Assembly: GCA_052139835.1 (NCBI GenBank)
Contig: JBKQVT010000174.1
Span: 3,545 to 67,544 of the forward strand
Direction: 5' to 3'
Source of the DNA: JBKQVT01 sp052139835
Lineage (GTDB): Bacteria > Planctomycetota > Planctomycetia > Pirellulales > Thermoguttaceae
Length of the DNA stretch: 64,000 nt
A program made the position numbers and the translations under genes. The notes beneath the pieces were generated by a model. That model did not search any database, had not been told where the DNA came from, and saw only the letters and a program-made list of their open reading frames with translations. Shown here piece after piece: positions 24,823-31,736 of this stretch (the first letter of the stretch is position 1; each line of letters begins with the position of its first letter).

Positions 24823-27033
24823 TCAATCCCCCAGCATCGCCACGATCATGGCGGCGAAGAGCGCCAACCCCGTCAGCAGGGCCAAAAGCCCGCCCGCCTT
24901 GATCAGCCAGAGAACGTGCCGGCGGGGAGCGGCGGCGCGGATCTGCTCCAGATCGCCCTCGCGCTGGAGGCGGGCGTAGAACTCGGGACGCTCCTCGCGG
25001 AATTCCTCCTCGCTTACCAGGCCGGTCATCACCGACATGTCGGCGGGAAACTTGTCCGGCCGCAAATGCGTGTTGAAGAAGTGAATGCTGAAGACGAAGG
25101 CCGTCGCCAGCAGGGCCTGGGTGGAATGGATCACCTGCGCGATGTTCAACGTCTTGGAGGGCAGCCAGCGGCAGAAGAAGTTGGGGAACCACAAGACGAA
25201 TCCGGTGGAACCGATGATGAGGATGTCGGCCGCGGCGCCCCAGAAGTCGAACTTCTCCCAATAGGCCCAATGTTCGAAGCCCGGCTTGGGGCCCAGGCCG
25301 GCAAACCACCGCAGCATGGCGAAGAAATCCTTGACGTCCCGCCAGGTCGGCACCGGGGAATCCGGCCCGAAGACCAGGCCCAGCACCGACTGGCCGCGGC
25401 GGCGGCCGGCCACGAACTGGCAGGCCAGCCGCACCAGGTAGGCCGCCATGCAGCCGAAGGTGATCACCGCGAAGAAGCGGTGCCAGAAGCTGGTCGCGGC
25501 GAATCCGCCCATTCCCTGGGCCATGGCCTTGGCCCATTCCGTGTGGCTATATTTCAAGGGCATCCCCGTCAGTGCCAGCCCCAGGAAGGCCACCAGCAAG
25601 ACGGTATGGCCGATGCGATGGATCGACGGGAAGCGCACGTAGGCAAGGCCCCCCGGCCTGAGCCCCGGCACGCGGCCGTGATTCAAGACGTCGACGATCC
25701 CCCGCGCGAACCACAACAGCGAATGCAGCCCGAAGAAAACGATCGTCAGCACGAGGAACGTCAAGAACACCTCGTACACCGTATGCACCAGCGGATTCCG
25801 TCGGCCATCGGTGTAATCGACGTGCGGATCGAAGTTCACGAAACTCCCCGCCGCGTGCGGATGGCACTCGGGCCTGCCGCACGTCGCGGCGCGGTTCGGC
25901 GGCGAAAGCAGGGAATTCGGGTTGGAAACGGCCAGGATGCTGTGGGCGCCATGGCAATCCGAACACTTGGCGGCCGGATCGTAGCCCAACTCGGTCAAGG
26001 CCCCGTGAAGGCTCAGGGCATAACGGCTGGACATGGCGGCGTGACAATTGCCGCAACGGTTGGACAACTGCCGGCGCGAAGCCAGGGAGGTGGGGTCGGG
26101 CAAGTCGTGGCCCTGGTGGCAATCCGTGCAACTGGGCTTTCGCTTGGACTTGCCGCCCGGCGCGCTCCGCTTCGCCTCGCTGCCGGGACCGCCGCCGCTC
26201 CCGTGGACGCTGGCTTGCAGCCGCTCTTCAATGAAGCGATGGCACTTGCCGCAGGTGGCGGCAACGTGGGTGGGGTGAAGGGTGGACCGTTTGTCCACGG
26301 CGCGGTAGATGCCGTGCGCGCCGTGGCAATCCGCGCAAACCGCCGTGACCAGCAACCCCAGCTTGCTGATGCCCTGGCCATGCACACTCTGTTCATACGT
26401 CTCCCGGTGCTCGGGATGACACCGGGAAGCGCCGCACGTCTTCACCTGGTTGTCAAGAAAGACCGGCGACTTGCTGTCTCGGACCGGCAAGATGTGATGC
26501 GCGGGGGAACCGTGACACTTGTCGCACGACAGTGGCGTTCCCAGGCCGCGGTCATCCTTCTGACCCGCCTTGGCGTGAACCCCTCCGCGGAGCAGTTCCT
26601 TCTTTTCCGCCTCGTGGCAGCGGCCGCAGAACTCCAGCAGGCCGGCTGGCGACTTCAGCACGCGAAAATCGCCGTTGGCCTGATGCGCTTTGACCTCGCC
26701 CACCGTGGGATCGCCGCCGTGACAATCCTGGCAGCGAAGCCCTTTCTGCCAATGGGCGTCCCCGGCGAAATCCTGGGCCGTGACGAAAAACCGCTTCTGG
26801 TCCTTCTCCGTGAGCGTGGCGTGGCACTGAATGCAGTAGTTGTCGTCGTCGGGGACGTGCTTGACTTCGGCGGCCTTGCCTGCGGCCGGGTCGGCTGCGG
26901 CCGGCAGCGGCCGCCGCGGGGCCGGCGGCACGTTTTTCACCTCGGCCGCGCGGTCGGTCCTGCCCGCCGCCAGCAACGCCCCCAAGGCCGCGGCCGCCAA
27001 CAGCGATGTCGCTAAAAACCGTTTCATCCTCAT
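24823..27033 (-). CDS. Multiheme cytochrome c - cytochrome b fusion (CbcL-like)
   Basis: A 736-residue protein. After a signal peptide, residues about 50-390 carry nine CXXCH and two CX4CH sites (C-G-A-S-R-C-H, C-G-R-P-E-C-H). Residues about 410-690 form a membrane di-heme cytochrome b of the formate dehydrogenase/hydrogenase gamma type, with helices containing R-I-G-H-T-V-L-L, F-W-H-R-F-F-A-V and I-H-S-T-Q-A-L-L histidines. One more helix closes the C-terminus. The architecture parallels CbcL, a quinone-linked inner-membrane enzyme needed for low-potential extracellular electron transfer in Geobacter. The first 100 residues are strikingly similar to those of the nonaheme protein at 29718-31160. 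Starts at 27033 or 27027 are both possible. Confidence 0.9.
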   Translation of the reverse strand: MRMKRFLATSLLAAAALGALLAAGRTDRAAEVKNVPPAPRRPLPAAADPAAGKAAEVKHVPDDDNYCIQCHATLTEKDQKRFFVTAQDFAGDAHWQKGLRCQDCHGGDPTVGEVKAHQANGDFRVLKSPAGLLEFCGRCHEAEKKELLRGGVHAKAGQKDDRGLGTPLSCDKCHGSPAHHILPVRDSKSPVFLDNQVKTCGASRCHPEHRETYEQSVHGQGISKLGLLVTAVCADCHGAHGIYRAVDKRSTLHPTHVAATCGKCHRFIEERLQASVHGSGGGPGSEAKRSAPGGKSKRKPSCTDCHQGHDLPDPTSLASRRQLSNRCGNCHAAMSSRYALSLHGALTELGYDPAAKCSDCHGAHSILAVSNPNSLLSPPNRAATCGRPECHPHAAGSFVNFDPHVDYTDGRRNPLVHTVYEVFLTFLVLTIVFFGLHSLLWFARGIVDVLNHGRVPGLRPGGLAYVRFPSIHRIGHTVLLVAFLGLALTGMPLKYSHTEWAKAMAQGMGGFAATSFWHRFFAVITFGCMAAYLVRLACQFVAGRRRGQSVLGLVFGPDSPVPTWRDVKDFFAMLRWFAGLGPKPGFEHWAYWEKFDFWGAAADILIIGSTGFVLWFPNFFCRWLPSKTLNIAQVIHSTQALLATAFVFSIHFFNTHLRPDKFPADMSVMTGLVSEEEFREERPEFYARLQREGDLEQIRAAAPRRHVLWLIKAGGLLALLTGLALFAAMIVAMLGD

Positions 27034-27159
27034 CGTTCCCTGAAGGTGCCGCGGGGACTGGTCCTGCCCGCGGCCCGAGGACTGCTCCCCCTGCCGCGCG
27101 CTGCCGAAAAGCGGGCCGTCAATCTGCCTCACGCCTCGATGAAACGTCGCGACGCACGC

Positions 27160-27696
27160 CTACTGCTTGTCGTACTTCGGATGCTCCCCGTGAGTCTGAG
27201 ACACGTGGCAACGCATGCACACGTTCTGAGGCAAGACTTTGTAGATCGAACCCCGGACGGATTTCTCCTCCTCCGGGTCCAGCTTCTTCTTGTTGGCAAA
27301 CTGCTTGGCGATGGCTTCGTGCTTGCTTCCCGGACCGTGACACGCCTCGCACGTCGTCCCCGCCAGGTTCGGAGTCGTGGCCGCATCCTTGAAACCGCTC
27401 GCTGCCCCGGAGCCGGTCGCGTGGCACTTGACGCACTCGGGATCCGCCTGGTACTTGGCCGGCAGGCTCTGGAACGCCTCCTTGGCGTGCTTGGTCTTCT
27501 TCCAACTCATGAACTGCTTGAAATGGCAGGAAGCACACTGCTTCGCTCCCGTGTACGTCTGGTCGGCAGGCGGACTCACCGCCGTGACCGGCTCCGGCGG
27601 CGGCTGCGATTGCAGGCCGCGCACCGCCAGCACCGAGAACACCAAGGCCATCGTTGTCATCAATGCCAGCACGGCCACTCGCCTCGTCGTCAACAT
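27160..27696 (-). CDS. Tetraheme cytochrome c554-like protein
   Basis: A 178-residue protein with an N-terminal signal anchor (A-V-L-A-L-M-T-T-M-A-L-V-F-S-V-L) and four CXXCH sites (CASCH, CVKCH, CEACH, CMRCH). The Y-T-G-A-K-Q-C-A-S-C-H start, K-H-A-K-E-A-F and the C-E-A-C-H-G-P-G-S segment are typical of the cytochrome c554/c-prime family. The start at 27696 has AAGGAG eight bases upstream. It is the first gene of the minus-strand cytochrome operon and divergent from the Rieske gene. A role as periplasmic electron shuttle between the inner-membrane complexes and the outer-membrane conduit is inferred from context. Confidence 0.88.
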   Translation of the reverse strand: MLTTRRVAVLALMTTMALVFSVLAVRGLQSQPPPEPVTAVSPPADQTYTGAKQCASCHFKQFMSWKKTKHAKEAFQSLPAKYQADPECVKCHATGSGAASGFKDAATTPNLAGTTCEACHGPGSKHEAIAKQFANKKKLDPEEEKSVRGSIYKVLPQNVCMRCHVSQTHGEHPKYDKQ

Positions 27697-28148
27697 GTTC
27701 TTTCTCCTTTTTCTGCCACTACATCTGGCAGCAAGGCCCGCGGCCGCGACCAGCATGTGTGAGTGAAGACGGCGCCCCGCAAACGTACAGCGACAACTTC
27801 GCGTACCCCACTAATTTAGTGCCGCGCACGCCGGTAATCAAGCCAAGCCGGAAAATAGTCAAGAATAGTGAAGAATACGTCAATTTTTGCAAAAACTCGC
27901 ATCTCCTTATAGGGTGACAGGATCCACCATTTTAACATGATTGCATGTGTATTCCCCGATTTATACATTACTTTGGCAATGATCTTTGCGTCACCGTGTA
28001 AACCGAGGCGGTCCCGCAACACCGCCTGGACTTGGCGGCGTCCGTCCCGTCCGCTGGCAGCGGAGGAGGACGTGTTTGACAGCGTTGCGGAAAGATGTTA
28101 ATGTTTGGGCCGACGTTCGGCGTCCGTGCTGATCGCGGGAGGCTGCTC
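27697..28148. promoter_or_regulatory. Divergent intergenic region with candidate promoter for the Rieske operon
   Basis: This 450-bp A+T-richer region separates the tetraheme gene (minus) from the Rieske gene (plus). A perfect -35 hexamer TTGACA at 28076-28081 is followed by weak -10 candidates (GTTAAT at 28097 with a 15-bp spacer, TAATGT at 28099 with a 17-bp spacer), 45-50 bp before the Rieske start. No operator repeat was recognised. Confidence 0.35.
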
Positions 28149-28613
28149 ATGTCCGAATCTCTGCCCCGCCGCCAATGGCTTTTGCGATGCTTGGAGGGGA
28201 GCATCGCGGCGACCGTGGCCGTGGTCTTTTACCCGGTGGCGCGGTTTCTGCGGCCGCGCGGCTCGACCAATTCCGGGGCCTTGGAGATGGTTGCCCCCTA
28301 CCGCATGAATGACCTCAAAGCGGATGGGGAAGGCCATTGGCCGCCGCCCTTCAACTTCGGCGGCAAGCCGTGTTTGCTGATTCTCGTGGACGGCGAGCCG
28401 AGGGCCTTTAACGCCGTCTGTACGCACGTGCAGTGTACCGTCGAGTACCGCCCTGCCGAGCAGGACATTTTCTGCAATTGCCATAACGGCGTCTACAACC
28501 TCAACGGCCGCAACATTGCCGGCCCGCCGCCCCGCCCGCTGCAGGTCTACAAAGCCGTCAAGGGCAGTGGCAGCCCCGGCAAGGAGGAGATCATTGTCTC
28601 CCGAAACGTTTGA
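28149..28613 (+). CDS. Rieske iron-sulfur protein of a bc-type complex
   Basis: A 154-residue protein with an N-terminal Tat-like start (R-R-Q-W-L-L) and one membrane helix (residues 18-36), followed by a Rieske domain. The [2Fe-2S] ligands are in C-T-H-V-Q-C and C-N-C-H-N-G; two Cys and two His are present, and a disulfide-forming Cys pair is conserved. It oxidises quinol at the Qo site together with the cytochrome b encoded next. GGGAGG precedes the ATG at 28149. The frame is open upstream to 28095 without a ribosome site. The last 20 bases overlap the start of the cytochrome b gene, implying translational coupling. Confidence 0.92.
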   Translation: MSESLPRRQWLLRCLEGSIAATVAVVFYPVARFLRPRGSTNSGALEMVAPYRMNDLKADGEGHWPPPFNFGGKPCLLILVDGEPRAFNAVCTHVQCTVEYRPAEQDIFCNCHNGVYNLNGRNIAGPPPRPLQVYKAVKGSGSPGKEEIIVSRNV

Positions 28614-29721
28614 CCATCCCGCGAAGAAGCAAGGCTGGAAACAGCGCCTCCGCTCCTTCTTCTTTGAACGATTGGGGCTCGACGCCGCGGTCGCGCTGGC
28701 GGCCAAGAAGCGCGTCCCCATGCACCGCAGCAGCTTCTTCTACTTCCTGGGCGGAATGGCGCTGTTCTTGTTTGTCATCCAGGTGGTGACGGGAATCCTC
28801 CTCTCCCTGTATTACAAGCCCTCGCCGGACCAGGCCTTCGAAAGCGTCCGCGCCATCATGACCGAAGTCGATTTCGGCTGGCTCTTCCGCTCCATCCACT
28901 CCTGGTCCGCCAACCTCCTGATCGGGGTCCTGTTCCTGCACGTCCTCACGACCTACATGATGCGGGCCTACCGGCGGCCCCGCGAGTTCACCTGGCTGAC
29001 CGGCGTCGCCCTGCTGCTGGTCTTCCTCGCCTTCGGCTTCAGCGGCTACTTGCTGCCCTGGAACCAACTGGCCTTCTTCGCCACCCGCGTGGGGACCGCC
29101 ATCGTGGGAAGTGTCCCCCTCCTGGGCAAATACCTCCTCCTCATGGCGCGGGGCGGCGAGGACATCACCGGCGACACCTTGGCGCGCTTCTACGCCCTGC
29201 ACGTGGTCATTCTCCCCCTGACCGCCCTGGGATTGCTCGGACTGCACCTGTTCCTGGTGCAAAAGCACGAGATCAGCGTGCCGCCCGCGGCGGCCAAGCG
29301 GCATGGCGACCCCCAGAAGGTCCCCCGCATGCCCTTCGTCCCCCATTTTCTGCTCCGCGACATGGTCGGCTGGTACTTGGCCCTGGCCATCCTGGCGGCC
29401 TTGGCCGCCTTGTTCCCCTGGGAACTGGGGCAGAAGGCGGACGCCTTCGGATCGGCCCCGGCGGGGATCAAGCCGGAATGGTACTTCCTCTTCATGTTCC
29501 AGGCCCTGAAAAAACTGCCCCCGCATCTGTTCCACATCGACTGGTTGGAAGGCGAGGTGGTGGGAGTGCTGTTCTTCGCCTTCTGCGGCCTGGTAGTGCT
29601 GCTGGTTCCTTTCCTGGACTGGGGGGCCTCCCGCGGGCGTCCGCGGCGGCTGCTGAACTTGTTGGCCCTGCTGGCCGTGGTCTTCTTTATCGGCATGACC
29701 GCCTGGGGGTTGTGCGAATGA
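28594..29721 (+). CDS. Cytochrome b (fused b6/subunit IV) of a bc-type complex
   Basis: A 375-residue protein, chosen to start at TTG 28594 because AAGGAGGAGA sits at ideal spacing; the gene then overlaps the Rieske frame by 20 bp. Helix B/D histidine pairs that bind two b hemes are visible (S-I-H-S-W-S-A-N with L-F-L-H-V-L, and Y-A-L-H-V-V with G-L-H-L-F-L). The Qo-site P-E-W-Y motif is present (K-P-E-W-Y-F-L-F). There is no cytochrome c1 or f gene; instead the stop overlaps the start of a nonaheme cytochrome gene (ATGA). It is therefore probably the membrane core of a quinol:multiheme-cytochrome oxidoreductase. Confidence 0.93.
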   Translation: MSPETFDHPAKKQGWKQRLRSFFFERLGLDAAVALAAKKRVPMHRSSFFYFLGGMALFLFVIQVVTGILLSLYYKPSPDQAFESVRAIMTEVDFGWLFRSIHSWSANLLIGVLFLHVLTTYMMRAYRRPREFTWLTGVALLLVFLAFGFSGYLLPWNQLAFFATRVGTAIVGSVPLLGKYLLLMARGGEDITGDTLARFYALHVVILPLTALGLLGLHLFLVQKHEISVPPAAAKRHGDPQKVPRMPFVPHFLLRDMVGWYLALAILAALAALFPWELGQKADAFGSAPAGIKPEWYFLFMFQALKKLPPHLFHIDWLEGEVVGVLFFAFCGLVVLLVPFLDWGASRGRPRRLLNLLALLAVVFFIGMTAWGLCE

Positions 29722-31160
29722 GAGTCGTGCTCCGCATTGTGCTGCCCGTCGTGCTCGTCGCCGGCATGGTCCCCGCGCTGCGGGACCATGGGCTGCTGGG
29801 CCATGCCCTGGCGGATCAGCAAATAGTGGCGGAAAAGAAGTCGCCCGCCCCGCCGACGGAAAAGAAACCGGTGGAGACCAAGGCCGTCGCCGACGAAGAG
29901 AACTCCTGCATCCAGTGCCACGCCACGCTCACCGAGAAGGACCAGCAGCGGTTCCTGGTCACGGCCAAGGATTTTGCCGCGGATATTCATTGGCAGAAAG
30001 GGATGCGCTGCCAGGATTGCCACGGCGGCGATCCCACGGTCTTCGAGATCAAGTCCCATCAGGCCAAGGAGGACTTCCACGTCGTGAAGTCGCCGGCCGA
30101 CGTGCCGGAATTCTGCGGAACCTGCCACGCCAGCATCGAGTACATGCGCCACTACCAGCCCTCGCCCCGCACCGATCAACTCTCCGAATACTGGACCAGC
30201 GGTCACGGCCAGCGGCTCAAAGCCAGCGGGGATCCCAAGGTGGCCACCTGCATCTCCTGTCACAACAAGCCGCATGGCACGGCCGCCGACCAGGGCAAGC
30301 ACGGGATTCTTCCCGTCGCGGATCCTGCCGCGCCGGTGTATCCCACCCGCGTGGCCAAGACGTGTTCCCGATGCCATTCCGACAAGGAGTATATGGCCGG
30401 CCGGCAATACCACGGCAAGCCCCTGCCCTGCGATGAGTATGCCAAGTGGCGACGGAGCGTTCACGCCCAGGCGCTGCTGGAAAAAGGCGACCTGAGCGCC
30501 GCCACCTGCAACAATTGCCACGGCAACCACGGCGCCGTGCCACCCCAGGTGGGCAGCGTGGCCAATGCCTGCGGCGTCTGCCACGGCAAGATCGGCAAGC
30601 TCTTCGCCGACACCCGCATGAAGCACAAGTTCGTCGAGGTGGGGCTTCCCGGTTGCGCCACCTGTCATGACAACCATGAAATCAAAAAACCCACCGACGC
30701 CATGGTGGGAATGGAGAGCGGCAGCGTTTGTAGCCGATGCCACGGCAAGGGCAAATTCGGGGCCACCCTGGCCGGGGCCCAGGCCGCCAAAACCCTCCGC
30801 GACGACTTGCAAAAACTCCGCAGCGGCATCGCCGCCGCCGAGGAGACACTCAACCATGCGGATCGCTTGGGAATGGAGGTCAGCCAACCGCGTTTCGAAC
30901 TGCACAAGGCCGTCGACTCCTTGGTCAACGCACGCTCCTTGATTCATACCTTCCGCGTCCAGCCGGTGGCCAAAGCCGTGGCCGACGGCGAGGCGGTGGT
31001 CGCCAACGTCCAGGCGCAGGCCGACCATGCCCTGGAGGAACATACCACGCGAAGGGTCTGGCTGGCGGTCTCTTTGGTGCCCATCGTCCTGGTGATCGTC
31101 CTGCTGCTGGGCTACATTCGCACCCTGCCGGTGCCGCAGCCGCAGCCGGAGTCGCATTGA
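29718..31160 (+). CDS. Nonaheme c-type cytochrome, membrane anchored, bc-complex partner
   Basis: A 480-residue protein overlapping the cytochrome b stop (ATGA). It has an N-terminal signal, nine CXXCH sites (CIQCH, CQDCH, CGTCH, CISCH, CSRCH, CNNCH, CGVCH, CATCH, CSRCH) up to about residue 340, then a heme-free helical or coiled-coil segment and a C-terminal membrane helix (V-S-L-V-P-I-V-L-V-I-V-L-L-L-G) that would anchor it beside cytochrome b. The first two heme sites and their surroundings (T-L-T-E-K-D-Q, H-W-Q-K-G, C-Q-D-C-H-G-G-D-P-T-V) are shared with the cytochrome-b fusion at 24823-27033. It probably replaces cytochrome c1 as electron acceptor. Confidence 0.9.
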   Translation: MRVVLRIVLPVVLVAGMVPALRDHGLLGHALADQQIVAEKKSPAPPTEKKPVETKAVADEENSCIQCHATLTEKDQQRFLVTAKDFAADIHWQKGMRCQDCHGGDPTVFEIKSHQAKEDFHVVKSPADVPEFCGTCHASIEYMRHYQPSPRTDQLSEYWTSGHGQRLKASGDPKVATCISCHNKPHGTAADQGKHGILPVADPAAPVYPTRVAKTCSRCHSDKEYMAGRQYHGKPLPCDEYAKWRRSVHAQALLEKGDLSAATCNNCHGNHGAVPPQVGSVANACGVCHGKIGKLFADTRMKHKFVEVGLPGCATCHDNHEIKKPTDAMVGMESGSVCSRCHGKGKFGATLAGAQAAKTLRDDLQKLRSGIAAAEETLNHADRLGMEVSQPRFELHKAVDSLVNARSLIHTFRVQPVAKAVADGEAVVANVQAQADHALEEHTTRRVWLAVSLVPIVLVIVLLLGYIRTLPVPQPQPESH

Positions 31161-31286
31161 CACGCCGGCGGTAAACCATTATCGTCGCGCCCCCGGGCGT
31201 CCGCTCAGATAGCGCTGGCGGCCAGATAGATACCCCCCCATTAGCTCCACGGCGCCCTACGGCCAGCCGGGACCTGCGGAGAAACT

Positions 31287-31736
31287 ATGTCCGTGATGAC
31301 CCCGGGAAGGAAGTTGGCGGTTGCCGCGTTGGTCGTGGCGGGCGTGACCGGCGCCATGGCCTTCGTCGGCGCGACTGCCAGTTGGCAATACTACCTCACG
31401 CCGCAAGAGTGCCTCACGGGCGGGGCCCGGTTTGCCGGTCATCGCATCCGCGTCAGCGGCAGGATTGTTCCCGGATCGCTTCACATTGCGGCAGACCGGC
31501 GTGAGGCCGGTTTCCTACTGGCCGGCAGCGGCGGCAATTTGCCGGTGGCGTGTTCGGTCGCGGTGCCCGACAATCTTGCCGAGTCCATGGACGTGGTGGT
31601 GGAAGGCCGGCTCGAGGGCGCTACGCTGTTGCGCGGCGACAAGATCATCACCCGCTGTGCAAGCAAGTACAAGGCCCAAGCGGTTGCCGCGGCGGCGCCG
31701 GCCGTTTCCTCGGCCCGAGCGGAGAAGACCCCATGA
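31287..31736 (+). CDS. ccmE: Heme chaperone CcmE, CxxxY variant
   Basis: A 149-residue protein with one N-terminal membrane helix (residues 9-30) and an OB-fold domain. CcmE accepts heme from CcmC and passes it to CcmF in System I cytochrome c maturation. The usual heme-attaching motif is HxxxY; here the equivalent position after V-V-V-E-G-R-L-E reads C-A-S-K-Y, a CxxxY motif. A CxxxY variant is known from Desulfovibrio and some archaea, where Cys takes the place of His. The gene starts with GGAG upstream and its stop overlaps the ccmF start (ATGA). It heads a six-gene overlapping operon. Confidence 0.9.
   Translation: MSVMTPGRKLAVAALVVAGVTGAMAFVGATASWQYYLTPQECLTGGARFAGHRIRVSGRIVPGSLHIAADRREAGFLLAGSGGNLPVACSVAVPDNLAESMDVVVEGRLEGATLLRGDKIITRCASKYKAQAVAAAAPAVSSARAEKTP

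Noticed and set aside
24658..27015. A 785-codon plus-strand frame opposite the cytochrome-b fusion
   Set aside because: The CXXCH motifs and membrane helices are on the minus strand; the plus-strand product has no recognisable domain.
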